NCBI RefSeq assembly: GCF_018325905.1
Contig: NZ_AP021901.1
Coordinates: 5,394,001 to 5,458,000, forward strand
Direction: 5' to 3'
Length of the DNA stretch: 64,000 nt
Origin: Pseudomonas sp. St316
GTDB lineage: Bacteria; Pseudomonadota; Gammaproteobacteria; Pseudomonadales; Pseudomonadaceae
Each line of letters begins with the position of its first letter. Position 1 is the first letter of the stretch. The translations under genes were made by a program, and so were the position numbers. This document shows, one piece after another, positions 1 through 17,918 of the stretch. The notes below the pieces were generated by a model. That model was not told where the DNA came from and did no database searches. It was given only the letters and a program-made list of their open reading frames with translations.

Positions 1-456
<456 letters not shown>

Positions 457-1353
457 ATGTCCGATAACCGCTGGGAAGGGATCGACGAATTCGTCGCCGT
501 GGCCGAATGCAGTCAATTCACTGCCGCAGCCGAACGCCTCGGGGTTTCTTCCTCCCACATCAGCCGGCAAATCGTACGACTTGAAGAGCGATTGCAGACA
601 CGATTGCTCTACCGCAGCACCCGGCGGGTCACCCTCACCGAGGCCGGCCAGACGTTTTTGCAGCATTGCCAACGCCTGCAGGACGGACGCGAGGAAGCAC
701 TGCGGGCGGTAGGCGATCTCACCAGCGAACCCAAGGGCATGCTGCGAATGACCTGTGCCGTGGCCTATGGCGAACGATTTATCGTGCCCCTGGTGACGAG
801 TTTCATGGGGCTGTACCCGCAGTTGCGGGTAGACATCGAACTGAGCAACCGCCCTCTGGACCTGGTGCATGAAGGCCTGGACCTGGCGATTCGCCTGGGT
901 CGCTTGCAGGACTCGCGCCTGGTCGCCACGCGCCTGGCGCCGCGGCGCATGTATCTGTGCGCTTCACCCTCTTATCTGGAACGTTATGGGCGGCCCCATA
1001 GCTTGTCGGAATTGAGCCGCCACAACTGCCTGATCGGCAGTTCCGACATTTGGCAACTGGAGCAGAACGGGCGGGAATTTTCCCAGCGGGTACAGGGAAA
1101 CTGGCGCTGCAACAGTGGGCAAGCGGTGCTCGATGCAGCGTTGCAAGGGGTGGGGTTGTGCCAACTGCCGGATTATTACGTGCTGGAGCATTTGCACAGT
1201 GGTGCATTGATCTCGCTGCTGGAGGCACATCAGCCGCCGAATACGGCGGTGTGGGCGTTGTACCCGCAGCAGCGGCATCTGTCGCCGAAGGTGCGCAAGT
1301 TGGTGGATTATTTGAAGGAAGGGTTGGCGCAGCGGCCGGAGTATCGGGGATAG
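457..1353 (+). CDS. LysR-family transcriptional regulator, divergent from frmA
   Basis: A 298-residue protein with the LysR layout: an N-terminal winged helix-turn-helix (about residues 5-65, with SQFTAAAERLGVSSSHISRQ) followed by a co-inducer domain of the LysR substrate-binding type. It lies divergent from the formaldehyde dehydrogenase gene and is probably its regulator; in P. aeruginosa a regulator in this position (GfnR) responds to formaldehyde. The role is inferred from position. The ATG at 457 is the only start that gives the complete helix-turn-helix. A REP pair follows the stop. Confidence 0.9.
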   Translation: MSDNRWEGIDEFVAVAECSQFTAAAERLGVSSSHISRQIVRLEERLQTRLLYRSTRRVTLTEAGQTFLQHCQRLQDGREEALRAVGDLTSEPKGMLRMTCAVAYGERFIVPLVTSFMGLYPQLRVDIELSNRPLDLVHEGLDLAIRLGRLQDSRLVATRLAPRRMYLCASPSYLERYGRPHSLSELSRHNCLIGSSDIWQLEQNGREFSQRVQGNWRCNSGQAVLDAALQGVGLCQLPDYYVLEHLHSGALISLLEAHQPPNTAVWALYPQQRHLSPKVRKLVDYLKEGLAQRPEYRG

Positions 1354-1383
1354 CACTGATTGTTCGGGTTGCCTGAGCGATTG

Positions 1384-1480
1384 CTATCGCGAGCAAGCTC
1401 GCTCCCACAGGGGTTCTGTGCTGAACACACTATTTGTGCTCAATGAAATCCAGTGTGGGAGCGAGCTTGCTCGCGATGGC
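1384..1480. repeat. REP pair (REPIN-like), between LysR and ispD
   Basis: Two inverted copies of the REP core, GCGAGCAAGCTCGCTCCCACA at 1390-1410 and its complement at 1454-1474, lie between convergent genes. The CCCACA ends face inward, the reverse of most other pairs in this window. Confidence 0.85.
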
Positions 1481-1523
1481 GCCGGCCCAAACAATGGTGA
1501 TCCAACGAGGAAACACAACCCGC

Positions 1524-2231
1524 TCAATGACCATTCGCCCACCGCTGGCGCAACCACTCCAGGTCTTCCGGCCGAGTGACCTTGATGTTATCGGCCCGCC
1601 CTTCGATCAACCGCGGAGCCTGCCCCGCCCATTCCATGGCGGACGCTTCGTCGGTAATCACCGCATCTGCAACCAGGCTGTCGGCCAAGGCCCGATGCAA
1701 GGCGCCGAGGCGGAACATCTGTGGCGTGTAGGCTTGCCAGATCACACTGCGATCAACGGTTTCCAGCACCCGTCCATGCTTGTCGACGCGCTTGAGGGTG
1801 TCGCGCGCAGGGACAGCCAGCAGGCCGCCGACCGGGTCGTTCGCCAACTCGCTGAGCAATGAATCCAGGTCATCCCGGGCCAGGTTCGGCCGGGCGGCGT
1901 CGTGCACCAGCACCCAATCGTGATCGTCGGCGCCCTGCTCGTGCAGGTGCAGCAAGGCATTGAGCACTGAATCCGAACGTTGTTCGCCACCGTCGACGCG
2001 CTGGATGCGTGTGTCGTTGGCGCAGGCCAGGGTCGGCCAGTAGGGATCATCGTGTGCAAGGCTGACCACCACCCCCTTGACGGTGGGATGATCGAGGAAA
2101 CAGCCGAGGCTGTGTTCAAGAATTGTGCGCCCGCCCAGTTGCAGGTATTGCTTGGGACGGTCCGCGGCCATACGAGCGCCAACGCCCGCGGCAGGAATCA
2201 CGGCCCAGAAGGCCGGCAAACGAATACTCAT
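1524..2231 (-). CDS. ispD: 2-C-methyl-D-erythritol 4-phosphate cytidylyltransferase
   Basis: Catalyses the third step of the non-mevalonate isoprenoid pathway, transferring CMP from CTP to methylerythritol phosphate. The 235-residue protein has the glycine-rich nucleotide-binding start AVIPAAGVGARMAADRPKQY (residues 10-29), then HDAARPNL and the DxxxM/EASAMEW region near residue 195. The start overlaps the ftsB stop by 4 bases (ATGA), so the two are probably translationally coupled. dxr, another gene of the same pathway, lies about 20 kb away on the same strand. In many Pseudomonas ispF follows beyond the frmA genes, outside this window. Confidence 0.97.
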   Translation of the reverse strand: MSIRLPAFWAVIPAAGVGARMAADRPKQYLQLGGRTILEHSLGCFLDHPTVKGVVVSLAHDDPYWPTLACANDTRIQRVDGGEQRSDSVLNALLHLHEQGADDHDWVLVHDAARPNLARDDLDSLLSELANDPVGGLLAVPARDTLKRVDKHGRVLETVDRSVIWQAYTPQMFRLGALHRALADSLVADAVITDEASAMEWAGQAPRLIEGRADNIKVTRPEDLEWLRQRWANGH

Positions 2232-2506
2232 TGGGCCAACTGGTAGAGGGTTTCGCCCTCCTTGACCATGCCCAGTTCATGTCGAGCCCGCTCTTCAACG
2301 GTCTCCATGCCTTTTTTCAGCTCTGTCACTTCGGCATCCATCACCCGATTACGCTCCAGCAGCGCCTCATTTTCGGCGTGTTGGTCGGCAATTTGCTGAG
2401 TCAGGTCGGCCACTTGCGCCAAGCTGCCATTACCCACCCACAGGCGGTACTGCAGGCCGGCCAGCAACAGGAGCAAGACAAGAAACAACCAGTTGGGACT
2501 GCGCAT
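2228..2506 (-). CDS. ftsB: Cell division protein FtsB
   Basis: A 92-residue bitopic inner-membrane protein of the divisome FtsQ-FtsL-FtsB subcomplex. It shows a short cytoplasmic start (MRSPNW), one transmembrane helix of leucine-rich residues (about 7-22), and a periplasmic coiled coil (about 29-70) ending in the conserved ARHELGMVKEGE segment. Length and the eno-ftsB-ispD order match gammaproteobacteria. The stop overlaps the ispD start. Confidence 0.96.
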   Translation of the reverse strand: MRSPNWLFLVLLLLLAGLQYRLWVGNGSLAQVADLTQQIADQHAENEALLERNRVMDAEVTELKKGMETVEERARHELGMVKEGETLYQLAQ

Positions 2507-2677
2507 CGAATATCAGGTATCCAGTGAAAAAAGACCGCCATGCCAAACTTTGCAGCGTCTGATAGCACGAAGCCTGGAAAACCCAGGCTTGTGCTTGATA
2601 AGGCATCAGATTAGAGGCAAAACCGCCGCCAGGGCGACCTTTTCGACACAATCCGCTGTCTTTTTACCATTTACTGC

Positions 2678-4030
<1,353 letters not shown>

Positions 4031-4100
4031 TCAGCCAAAAGAGACCGAATGGGAGCGCTTCGCACTCCAACGGGAGCAAGCTCCCTCGCCACAAGAGCAC

Positions 4101-4146
4101 GGCTTGCCGGCGATGGGGCCCTCAAGGACGCCATCGCTGGCAAGCC
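4101..4146. repeat. REP-like inverted repeat between kdsA and eno
   Basis: GGCTTGCCGGCGATGG (4101-4116) and CCATCGCTGGCAAGCC (4131-4146) form a hairpin with one mismatch in the arms. The sequence is a diverged relative of the REP cores elsewhere in the window and lies in the 252-bp gap upstream of eno, which must also hold any eno promoter. Confidence 0.7.
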
Positions 4147-4219
4147 ATGCTCCCACAAGAGCAGTGCGGCCAGCGGGCCAGAGCGATAATCGAGCGGTAC
4201 TTTACCGGAGAAAACCGCG

Positions 4220-6722
<2,503 letters not shown>

Positions 6723-6975
6723 TTAAAGCGGTCCGAGCCGCCGGGGAAAGCGAAGGAAGGCCGAAGCCCCCGATCACCTGCATTAATCACAGTGCACCTT
6801 TCAAAAAAACCGCCGCGTTGGGACAGACCGGAAGTGAAATCACCGGTACGTTGCTCGCTACACATTTTTTGGAATCGCCCAGCAAAGACTGCTTGGTAAT
6901 CGGCAACTCCTGCAATTCAGGCGAATCCACAGAAGTTGTATCAAGAAGGGAGCGTAGTCTACCGGAAAGCCCCTT

Positions 6976-8304
6976 TCAGCTCAAACCCAGATCTTGGCTT
7001 CCTGGCGTCCAGATCAATTGCCAACTGCCATCAGCCTGTGCATCGAGCCCGGCCAGGTTGGCCACCGCCAGCAATTGCTCACCCTGATAGAGCAGCGGCA
7101 ATCGGCCGCGAACGAACGCCGGCACGCCCTTTTCATTGAGCAAACGCTTGAGGTCACGGTGACCACGACCCGCTAACGCCATCACCTCGCCGCCTTGACG
7201 ATAGCGCACGCTAAGCGGCCCCGCAGGCGGCGTGCCGTCGAGCACCACCCGACCATTGCCTGGCAAGCTCAGCGCAACCGCCGGATCCGCCCAGTCGACG
7301 CTGCCTGGCAGCGAACATAGCCAGTGGTCGGATAACCACCAGACCCGCCCGACGGCGCGGTGCAGCTCGCCACCTGCCAGGCGCCAGATCGGCCGGGCAT
7401 CGTCGACGGCATCGCGCAACGAGTCCCAGCCCGACCAGTGATCGGTGTCGGGCAGCAGGGTCATCGGTGCCAGCCAGTGGCTCAAGGCGTTGCGCTGACG
7501 GGCCGGCGACAACGCCCGCAAAGGTGCCAGTGCCAGGGACTGCAGCCCAAGCCAGTCGAACGCGCCCGCAGACGCGGCCTGGGCCAGGTCGATCCGCGCC
7601 AGATCGTCCAGCAAGCCCTGGGCTTCACTCATGTGCGCCGCGCTGCGCGCCAGGGTCGTCGGGGCTTGGGGCCACTGCTCGGCCAGCACTGGAAAAACTC
7701 GCTGGCGCAGATAATTGCGCGCGTAGCGATGGTCGTCGTTGGAGGGATCGTCGATCCAGCTCAAGCCTTGTTGCGTCGCATAGATCTCCAACTCCGCGCG
7801 GGACACGTCGAGCAGAGGTCGCAACAAATAACCCTGGCCCAGCGCACGCTGCCTTGGCATCGCCGACAAGCCCCTCACCCCTGCCCCGCGCAGTAAACGA
7901 AACAACAGGGTTTCAGCCTGGTCATCGCGGTGCTGGGCAGTAAGTAGCACTTCGTTGCCCTGCGTTGCTGCGTGGAAAGCACCATAACGCGCCTCCCGGG
8001 CGGCGCGCTCGACGCTGGCGCCCGGCCGGACTTGCACATTGACCACTTGCAGCGGCACCCCAAGGGCCTCGCAAACCGAGCGGCAATGGGCCGGCCATGC
8101 ATCTGCCACCGACTGAAGGCCATGGTGGACGTGGATCGCATTTAGCGGGGGCAGGGTTTGGGTTTTGGAGAGAGACACGAGCAGGTGCAGCAGGACGGTG
8201 GAATCGAGGCCGCCGGAGAAGGCGATGCGCCAGGTGGCGGCGTTGCACCAGGGGGACAGTTGTGTGAGGAGCCGGGTGGGCAGATCAATCCTGGGCTGAT
8301 TCAT
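6976..8304 (-). CDS. tilS: tRNA(Ile)-lysidine synthase
   Basis: Attaches lysine to C34 of the AUA-decoding tRNA(Ile), changing both codon and amino-acid identity; essential in most bacteria. The PP-loop motif FSGGLDSTVLLHLL lies near the N-terminus, followed by HVHHGLQ, LLTAQHRDDQAETLLFRLLRG, and substrate-binding and C-terminal domains. The start at 8304 (MNQPRIDL) gives 442 residues; an in-frame start six codons upstream is less likely. It sits between accA and pyrG, its usual Pseudomonas position. Confidence 0.95.
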   Translation of the reverse strand: MNQPRIDLPTRLLTQLSPWCNAATWRIAFSGGLDSTVLLHLLVSLSKTQTLPPLNAIHVHHGLQSVADAWPAHCRSVCEALGVPLQVVNVQVRPGASVERAAREARYGAFHAATQGNEVLLTAQHRDDQAETLLFRLLRGAGVRGLSAMPRQRALGQGYLLRPLLDVSRAELEIYATQQGLSWIDDPSNDDHRYARNYLRQRVFPVLAEQWPQAPTTLARSAAHMSEAQGLLDDLARIDLAQAASAGAFDWLGLQSLALAPLRALSPARQRNALSHWLAPMTLLPDTDHWSGWDSLRDAVDDARPIWRLAGGELHRAVGRVWWLSDHWLCSLPGSVDWADPAVALSLPGNGRVVLDGTPPAGPLSVRYRQGGEVMALAGRGHRDLKRLLNEKGVPAFVRGRLPLLYQGEQLLAVANLAGLDAQADGSWQLIWTPGSQDLGLS

Positions 8305-8330
8305 AGAAACTGGCCTCCACACAAATCAAA

Positions 8331-8420
8331 TGTGGGAGCGAGCTTGCTCGCGACGGCGGAGTATCAGTCAACTTATCGGTTGAATGTTAAACCGTTATCG
8401 CGAGCAAGCTCGCTCCCACA
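8331..8420. repeat. REP pair (REPIN-like), between accA and tilS
   Basis: TGTGGGAGCGAGCTTGCTCG at 8331-8350 and its inverted copy ending at 8420 flank about 50 bp. The TGTGGG ends face outward. It separates the accA stop from the tilS start. Confidence 0.9.
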
Positions 8421-8439
8421 CAGGGGTACAGCGCTTGAA

Positions 8440-9387
8440 TCAGAGGCCGTAGCTCATCAACCGCTCGTAGCGACGAGCCAGCAAGGCGTCGTTGTCGAAC
8501 TTCTTGAGCATCGACAATTGCGATGTCAGCTCGGCACGAATCAGTGCCGCCGCCGCAGCCGGGTCGCGGTGGGCGCCGCCGACTGGCTCGCTGATCACTT
8601 TGTCGACGATGCCCAGGCCTTTGAGACGCTCAGCGGTAATGCCCATGGCCTCTGCCGCATCCGGCGCCTTCTCGGCGGTTTTCCACAGGATCGAGGCGCA
8701 GCCTTCCGGCGAGATCACCGCATAGGTGGAATATTGCAGCATGTTCAGCTGGTCGCAGACGCCGATGGCCAATGCACCGCCAGAGCCGCCTTCGCCGATT
8801 ACGGTGGCGATGATCGGGGTTTTCAGACGCGCCATGACGCGCAGGTTCCAGGCAATCGCTTCGCTCTGGTTGCGCTCTTCGGCGTCGATGCCCGGGTAGG
8901 CGCCCGGCGTGTCGATGAAGGTCAGGATCGGCATCTTGAAGCGCTCGGCCATTTCCATCAGGCGGCACGCCTTGCGGTAGCCTTCAGGGCGCGGCATGCC
9001 GAAGTTGCGACGCACCTTCTCGCGCACTTCGCGGCCTTTCTGATGGCCGATAACCATCACCGGCTGGTCATCCAGGCGAGCAACGCCGCCAACGATGGCA
9101 GCGTCATCGGAGAAGTGACGGTCACCGTGCAACTCATCGAACTCGGTAAAGATGTGCTCGATGTAGTCCAGGGTGTAGGGACGACGCGGGTGACGCGCCA
9201 TGCGGGCGATCTGCCAGCTGGTCAGCTTGCCGAAGATGTCTTCGGTCAGCGTGCGGCTTTTGTCCTGCAGACGAGAGATTTCATCGCCGATATTCAGCGA
9301 ATTGTCATTACCGACCAAGCGCAACTCTTCGATCTTGGCTTGCAGGTCGGCGATCGGCTGTTCGAAATCTAGAAAATTCGGGTTCAT
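8440..9387 (-). CDS. accA: Acetyl-CoA carboxylase carboxyltransferase subunit alpha
   Basis: With AccD it moves the carboxyl group from carboxybiotin to acetyl-CoA, forming malonyl-CoA for fatty-acid synthesis. The 315-residue protein begins [21 protein letters not shown] and carries the carboxyltransferase region [23 protein letters not shown], and [14 protein letters not shown]. The start at 9387 is chosen over an in-frame ATG nine codons upstream because it matches the family N-terminus. It lies downstream of dnaE on the same strand, the standard arrangement. Confidence 0.97.
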   Translation of the reverse strand: MNPNFLDFEQPIADLQAKIEELRLVGNDNSLNIGDEISRLQDKSRTLTEDIFGKLTSWQIARMARHPRRPYTLDYIEHIFTEFDELHGDRHFSDDAAIVGGVARLDDQPVMVIGHQKGREVREKVRRNFGMPRPEGYRKACRLMEMAERFKMPILTFIDTPGAYPGIDAEERNQSEAIAWNLRVMARLKTPIIATVIGEGGSGGALAIGVCDQLNMLQYSTYAVISPEGCASILWKTAEKAPDAAEAMGITAERLKGLGIVDKVISEPVGGAHRDPAAAAALIRAELTSQLSMLKKFDNDALLARRYERLMSYGL

Positions 9388-9536
9388 AGGCGTCCGTCTT
9401 GGGTCGACGTCCAAGAGAGCTTGGGCCGGCCGGTTGTCTATTCGCGCCTACCTTAAGGGAGAGGCGCGTTCAGGTCGAGATTAAAAATTCGGGTCGAGAT
9501 CAGGGGTATTCCGGTTTCAGGAATGGCCCCTGGCCG

Positions 9537-13058
<3,522 letters not shown>

Positions 13059-13080
13059 AGTGATCCTGCGTTAAGTCATG

Positions 13081-13113
13081 AAAACAACAAGGCCCGGATT
13101 GTACCGGGCCTTG
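13081..13113 (-). terminator. Rho-independent terminator downstream of rnhB
   Basis: On the minus strand CAAGGCCCGG and CCGGGCCTTG form a perfect 10-bp stem with a 6-nt loop (13088-13113), followed by the T-rich TTGTTTTC (13080-13087 read in reverse). It would end transcripts of the lpx-rnhB cluster before dnaE. Confidence 0.75.
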
Positions 13114-13122
13114 GGTAAAACA

Positions 13123-13211
13123 TGTAGGAGCTGCCGAAGGCTGCGATCTGTTGATTTTGATCTGGATCTTGAGTTCCAAGATCAAAAGATCGCAGCCTTG
13201 GGCAGCTCCTA
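13123..13211. repeat. Long inverted repeat of a second family, overlapping the rnhB stop
   Basis: TGTAGGAGCTGCCGAAGGCT starts the left arm (13123-13148); the right arm (13188-13211) is its near-perfect complement, with about 39 bp between. It is unlike the GGGAGCGAGC REP family. The right arm supplies the TAG stop of rnhB (13209-13211), so the element forms the end of that gene. Confidence 0.8.
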
Positions 13212-13862
13212 CGGGATTGGCGAGCGTTCCACCACCCCTTCGCGCGCCTCATAGGCCAACCGTACCGGGGCGAACGAGCGCCGGTGGATCGGCGTTGGCC
13301 CGAGGCGCGCCAGGGCTTCCAGATGCACGGGCGTCGGGTAGCCCTTGTGGCCGCCGATGCCGTAGCCCGGATAAATCAGCTCGAAGGCGCTCATTTCCCG
13401 GTCGCGACTGACCTTGGCCAGAATCGAAGCCGCCGCGATGGCCGGCACTTTCGCATCGCCCTGGATCACCGCTTCGGCGCGCATCGACAGTTTCGGGCAG
13501 CGATTACCATCGATCATCGCCAGTTTCGGCGTAATGTGCAGGCCCTGCACGGCACGCTGCATGGCGAGCATGGTGGCGTGCAGGATATTCAGTTCGTCGA
13601 TTTCTTCGACCTCGGCCCGGGCGATGCACCAGCTCAGGGCCTTCTCGCAGATCTCGTCGTAGAGCTTTTCGCGACGGGCCTGGGTGAGTTTCTTCGAATC
13701 GTTGAGGCCCAGGATCGGCCGCTTCGGGTCGAGAATCACCGCCGCCGTCACCACCGCGCCGCACAACGGGCCACGCCCCACTTCATCGACACCGGCCACC
13801 AGCTCTTCGACTTCGGCGACCAGATTGAAGTCCAGGCCCATCTGTAGCTTCACGTTACTCAT
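13209..13862 (-). CDS. rnhB: Ribonuclease HII
   Basis: Cleaves RNA in RNA:DNA hybrids and removes single ribonucleotides from DNA. The 217-residue protein has the active-site start [17 protein letters not shown] (catalytic Asp and Glu of DEVGRG), NDSKKL, and later the third and fourth acidic residues (MIDGN and KVSRDRE). The ATG at 13862 overlaps the lpxB stop by 4 bases (ATGA); a second ATG seven codons downstream is the alternative. The stop codon lies in a long inverted repeat, so the last few residues may differ from relatives. Confidence 0.96.
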   Translation of the reverse strand: MSNVKLQMGLDFNLVAEVEELVAGVDEVGRGPLCGAVVTAAVILDPKRPILGLNDSKKLTQARREKLYDEICEKALSWCIARAEVEEIDELNILHATMLAMQRAVQGLHITPKLAMIDGNRCPKLSMRAEAVIQGDAKVPAIAAASILAKVSRDREMSAFELIYPGYGIGGHKGYPTPVHLEALARLGPTPIHRRSFAPVRLAYEAREGVVERSPIP

Positions 13863-14989
13863 TGTTTTGCGCCGATCAGGGTCAGCACCGCGTCCGCAGC
13901 CTGGTTGGAGGCATCGCGGCGCAAGGTGCGATGGATTTCGTCAAAGCCCCGGGTCTGTTCCTGGCCGCCGTCAATCAACGGCGCAAGCGTACTGGCCAAT
14001 GCATCGGCGGTGGCCTCGTCCTGCAACAACTCAGGCACCAGCAAGCGCTGGGCCAACAGGTTCGGCAAGGACACGTAGGGGCTCTTGACCATGCGCTTGA
14101 GAATCCAGAACGTCAGCGGCGCCAGGCGATAGGCGACCACCATCGGGCGCTTGAACAACAACGCCTCAAGGGTAGCCGTACCGGACGCGATCAACACGGC
14201 GTCACACGCGGCCAGGGCTTCATGGGAGCGACCGTCAAGCAGCGTAATCGGTAAATCGCGACCGATCAAAAGCTCTTCAAGCTGGGCCCGACGCTGCGCA
14301 CTGGCACATGGCAGAACAAAACGCACGCCGGGACGAATCGACAGAAGGCGCTGCGCGGCGTCGAAAAACAGGCCACCCAGGCGACTCACTTCGCCACCAC
14401 GGCTGCCAGGCATCAAGGCCACCAGCGGCCCTTCGGGCAGGCCCAATGCCTGGCGCGCTGCTTGGCGATCAGCCTCCAGGGGAATCGTATCGGCCAGGGT
14501 ATGCCCGACAAACCGTACCGGCACGCCCTTCTCTTCGTAGAACCGGGCTTCGAATGGCAACAGCGTCAGCATCAGGTCGCAGCCTTCGCGAATCTTCAGC
14601 ACCCGCTTCTGCCGCCAGGCCCAGACCGACGGGCTGACGTAATGCACGGTCTTGATCCCGGCCTGGCGCAACTTGAGTTCGATATTGAGGGTGAAGTCCG
14701 GCGCATCGATGCCGATGAACACATCCGGTTTTTCATCGATGAGGGTCTGGATCAGTTTCTTGCGCCGGGCCAGCAACTCGCGCAGGCGACCGAGCACTTC
14801 CACCAATCCCATCACCGACAGGCGCTCCATCGGAAAATAGGACGTCAGCCCCTCGGCTTGCATCAACGGCCCGCCAACACCGATGAACTCGACGGCAGGA
14901 TGCTGCGCCTTGAGCGCGCGCATCAGACCGGCGCCCAGAATGTCACCGGAAGCCTCTCCCGCCACCAGTGCAACACGCAAATTAGCCAT
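13859..14989 (-). CDS. lpxB: Lipid-A-disaccharide synthase
   Basis: Joins lipid X and UDP-2,3-diacylglucosamine to make the lipid A disaccharide at the inner membrane. The 376-residue GT19 protein starts [22 protein letters not shown] and shows the family's [31 protein letters not shown] and [13 protein letters not shown] signatures. It overlaps rnhB by 4 bases and lies 2 bp from lpxA, completing the lpxD-fabZ-lpxA-lpxB block. Confidence 0.97.
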   Translation of the reverse strand: MANLRVALVAGEASGDILGAGLMRALKAQHPAVEFIGVGGPLMQAEGLTSYFPMERLSVMGLVEVLGRLRELLARRKKLIQTLIDEKPDVFIGIDAPDFTLNIELKLRQAGIKTVHYVSPSVWAWRQKRVLKIREGCDLMLTLLPFEARFYEEKGVPVRFVGHTLADTIPLEADRQAARQALGLPEGPLVALMPGSRGGEVSRLGGLFFDAAQRLLSIRPGVRFVLPCASAQRRAQLEELLIGRDLPITLLDGRSHEALAACDAVLIASGTATLEALLFKRPMVVAYRLAPLTFWILKRMVKSPYVSLPNLLAQRLLVPELLQDEATADALASTLAPLIDGGQEQTRGFDEIHRTLRRDASNQAADAVLTLIGAKQ

Positions 14990-14991
14990 GG

Positions 14992-15768
14992 TCAGCGAGT
15001 GATGCCGCGGGTCGAAGACTGGATGGAGTCGCGGAAGATCGCGACTTCCGGGTATTGCGCCGAAGCCTCGGCCAGTTCGGCGAGCGCCTGCTCAACCGTC
15101 AGGCCCTGGCGATACACGACCTTGTAGGCGCGACGCAGCGCCGTAATCGCCTCTTCGCTGAAACCACGACGGCGCATGCCTTCGAAGTTCATGCTGCGGG
15201 CTTCGGCCGGGTTACCGAACACCGTGACATAGGCCGGGACGTCCTTGCCGATGGCCGTGCCCATGCCAGAGAAGCTGTGGGCGCCGATATGGCAATACTG
15301 GTGCACCAGGGTGAACCCGGACAGGATCGCCCAATCATCCACGTGCACATGGCCGGCCAACGCAGTGTTGTTGACCAGGATGCAGTGGTTGCCAATCACG
15401 CTGTCATGGCCGATGTGCGCGTAGGCCATGATCAGGTTGTGGTCGCCCAGGGTCGTTTCGCTGCGATCCTGAACGGTGCCACGGTGAATCGTCACGCCTT
15501 CGCGGATCACGTTGTGATCGCCAATGACCAGACGGGTTTCTTCACCTTTGTACTTGAGATCGGGCGTGTCCTCGCCTACCGAAGAAAACTGGTAGATGCG
15601 ATTGTGCCGACCAATCCGGGTCGGTCCCTTGAGAATTACGTGGGGACCGATGACCGTACCCTCGCCGATTTCCACACCTGCGCCGACAATCGACCACGGG
15701 CCGACCTCGACATCGGCGGCCAAAATGGCCGTCGGATCGATGATTGCGCGAGGGTCAATCAAACTCAT
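14992..15768 (-). CDS. lpxA: UDP-N-acetylglucosamine O-acyltransferase
   Basis: Adds a 3-hydroxyacyl chain from acyl carrier protein to UDP-GlcNAc, the first step of lipid A synthesis. The 258-residue protein starts [20 protein letters not shown] and consists of left-handed beta-helix hexapeptide repeats (about residues 1-190), with [14 protein letters not shown] around the catalytic histidine and the [12 protein letters not shown] helical region at the C-terminus. The start overlaps the fabZ stop by 4 bases. Confidence 0.97.
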   Translation of the reverse strand: MSLIDPRAIIDPTAILAADVEVGPWSIVGAGVEIGEGTVIGPHVILKGPTRIGRHNRIYQFSSVGEDTPDLKYKGEETRLVIGDHNVIREGVTIHRGTVQDRSETTLGDHNLIMAYAHIGHDSVIGNHCILVNNTALAGHVHVDDWAILSGFTLVHQYCHIGAHSFSGMGTAIGKDVPAYVTVFGNPAEARSMNFEGMRRRGFSEEAITALRRAYKVVYRQGLTVEQALAELAEASAQYPEVAIFRDSIQSSTRGITR

Positions 15769-16205
15769 AGTTTGCGTTCCGCACAGATGATTTCAGCGGA
15801 GCAGACTGGCTTGCCGTCGACCGAAGCCTGGCACTCGAACTTCCAGATCTGGCGCTTGCAACTGATGAACTTGGCTTCGAGGATCAACTGATCGCCCGGA
15901 GTGACCGGCTGGCGGAAGCGCAGCTTGTCGGAACCGACAAAGTAATAGAGCGTGCCGTCGGCAGGCTTTACGTCGAGCATTTTGAAACCAAGGATCCCGG
16001 CAGCCTGAGCCATCGCCTCGATGATCAATACGCCCGGCATGATTGGATGCGCGGGGAAGTGACCATTGAAGAACGGCTCGTTGATGCTGACATTCTTGTA
16101 GGCGCGAATGCGCTTGCCTTCAACGTCCAGGTCCACCACCCGATCCACCAGCAGGAACGGGTAACGGTGAGGCAGGTATTCGCGAATCTCGTTGATGTCC
16201 ATCAT
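15765..16205 (-). CDS. fabZ: 3-hydroxyacyl-[acyl-carrier-protein] dehydratase FabZ
   Basis: Dehydrates 3-hydroxyacyl-ACP in fatty-acid elongation, competing with LpxA and LpxD for the same substrates. The 146-residue hot-dog protein begins [22 protein letters not shown], with the catalytic His in [33 protein letters not shown] carrying the catalytic Glu, and C-terminal beta strands. A longer reading to 16265 exists, but the start at 16205 gives the normal family length. Confidence 0.96.
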   Translation of the reverse strand: MMDINEIREYLPHRYPFLLVDRVVDLDVEGKRIRAYKNVSINEPFFNGHFPAHPIMPGVLIIEAMAQAAGILGFKMLDVKPADGTLYYFVGSDKLRFRQPVTPGDQLILEAKFISCKRQIWKFECQASVDGKPVCSAEIICAERKL

Positions 16206-16310
16206 TTCGGGGGGAAGCCTATGTAAAGATTGGAAGCGCACGAGTGACGCGCACTCCGCTAGCAAATCAAGATGCCCTAACGGCTGTGCACACTTGATAT
16301 GGAAATGGTA

Positions 16311-17366
16311 TCAGCCATCTGATGAAGCATTACCGCCAGGGGTCACGTCCCCTACACGCTTTTCCACCTGCTTGAGGCGCCGCGCGATGTCGTCGAGCTG
16401 GCGGATACGCGCCGCGCTCTTGCGCCATTCGGCTGCCGGCTGCATGGCCGTACCGGAAGAGTAGGCACCCGGCTCGGTAATCGAGTGGGTCACCATGGTC
16501 ATCCCGGTCAGGAACACGTTGTCACAGATATCGATATGGCCCACCAGCCCCACGCCACCGGCGAGCATGCAGTGCTTGCCGATCTTGGTGCTGCCGGAGA
16601 TGCCCACGCAGGCGGCCATGGCGGTGTGGTCACCGACCTGGACGTTGTGGGCGATCTGGATCTGGTTGTCGAGCTTGACGCCATTGCCGATGACCGTGTC
16701 GGCCAGGGCGCCGCGGTCGATCGCGGTGTTGACGCCGATCTCCACGTCATCGCCAATGGTGACACCGCCGATCTGGGCAATTTTCTGCCAGATGCCTTTC
16801 TCGTTGGCAAAACCGAACCCTTCGCCGCCCAGCACTGCGCCGGACTGGATCACTACCCGTTTGCCGATGCGCACATCGTGATACAGGGTGACCCGTGGTG
16901 CCAGCCAACCACCTTCGCCGACCTCGCTGCGCGCACCAATGACACAGTGGGCACCCAACGTGACGCCGGCACCGATACGGGCCGTACTTTCGATGACCAC
17001 GAATGGGCCGACGCTGGCCGTTGGGTCAACCACGGCGTCTGCCGCGATCACTGCGCTGGGGTGAATACCGGCAGCCGCTTTCGGCTTGGGGTCGAACAGA
17101 TGGGAAATGCGGGCATACGCCAGGTACGGATCGGGCACGATCAGGGCATCGCCAGCAAACCCATCGGCATCAGCGGCCTTGAGCAACAGCGCAGCCGCCC
17201 GGCTGTCGGCCAGGTACTTGCGGTACTGGGGATTCGCCAGAAAGCTCAACTGAGCTGGGCCAGCCTCTTGCAAAGTGGCTAGCCCAGTAATTGCTTTCTG
17301 CGGGTCGCCACGCAGGGTGGCGCCGAGGAACTCGGCCAACTGGCCGAGCTTGATAGTCGCTGTCAT
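16311..17366 (-). CDS. lpxD: UDP-3-O-(3-hydroxyacyl)glucosamine N-acyltransferase
   Basis: Performs the third lipid A step, N-acylating UDP-3-O-acylglucosamine. The 351-residue protein has an N-terminal uridine-binding domain (about 1-100, [20 protein letters not shown]), a left-handed beta-helix with hexapeptide repeats including [20 protein letters not shown] around the catalytic histidine, and a C-terminal helix. It begins 3 bp after the skp stop, and 105 bp separate it from fabZ. Confidence 0.97.
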   Translation of the reverse strand: MTATIKLGQLAEFLGATLRGDPQKAITGLATLQEAGPAQLSFLANPQYRKYLADSRAAALLLKAADADGFAGDALIVPDPYLAYARISHLFDPKPKAAAGIHPSAVIAADAVVDPTASVGPFVVIESTARIGAGVTLGAHCVIGARSEVGEGGWLAPRVTLYHDVRIGKRVVIQSGAVLGGEGFGFANEKGIWQKIAQIGGVTIGDDVEIGVNTAIDRGALADTVIGNGVKLDNQIQIAHNVQVGDHTAMAACVGISGSTKIGKHCMLAGGVGLVGHIDICDNVFLTGMTMVTHSITEPGAYSSGTAMQPAAEWRKSAARIRQLDDIARRLKQVEKRVGDVTPGGNASSDG

Positions 17367-17369
17367 GGA

Positions 17370-17873
17370 TTACTTCAGCTGATTCATGCGCTCGATCACC
17401 TGGCGCGTGATGTCGTATTGAGGCTTGACATCGATCACTGCGCCACGCTCGAACACCAGGTCAAAACCACCTTTCTTGATGACTTCTTCCACGGCGCTGT
17501 CGAGTTTCGGCTTGAGTTGCTTGAGCATTTCGCGGTCGGCAACGGCTTTCGCTTCGTTCAGCTCCTTGGACTGGAACTGGAAGTCACGGGCCTTTTGCTT
17601 GAATTCAAGCTCCAGACGCTCACGCTCGCCCTGGGCCATCTTGTCGCCACCGGCGACCAGACGATCCTGAATGCCCTTGGCGCTGCTTTCCAGGCCCTTG
17701 AGCTTGGTCAGTTGCGGGCCGAATTTCTTCTCCGCATCCACGGCATACTTCTTCGCCGCGTCGGACTCCAGCAGGGCCATCTGATAATTCAGCACGGCGA
17801 TCTTCATGTCGGCAAAAGCCGGACCTGCGACCAGTACGGTCGCCAGGAGAACCAATTGAGTCAACTTACGCAC
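17370..17873 (-). CDS. skp: Periplasmic chaperone Skp (OmpH family)
   Basis: A 167-residue periplasmic holdase that carries unfolded outer-membrane proteins to the BAM complex. It has a signal peptide (MRKLTQLVLLATVLVAGPAFA, cut before DMKIAVLN, about residue 21) and a long charged helical region (about 45-140) that forms the tentacles of the trimer. It lies between bamA and lpxD, as in most gammaproteobacteria. Confidence 0.95.
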   Translation of the reverse strand: MRKLTQLVLLATVLVAGPAFADMKIAVLNYQMALLESDAAKKYAVDAEKKFGPQLTKLKGLESSAKGIQDRLVAGGDKMAQGERERLELEFKQKARDFQFQSKELNEAKAVADREMLKQLKPKLDSAVEEVIKKGGFDLVFERGAVIDVKPQYDITRQVIERMNQLK

Positions 17874-17918
17874 GATGTACTCCTACAAAATCCATTGTCG
17901 TTATCTTGGGCCAGATAC

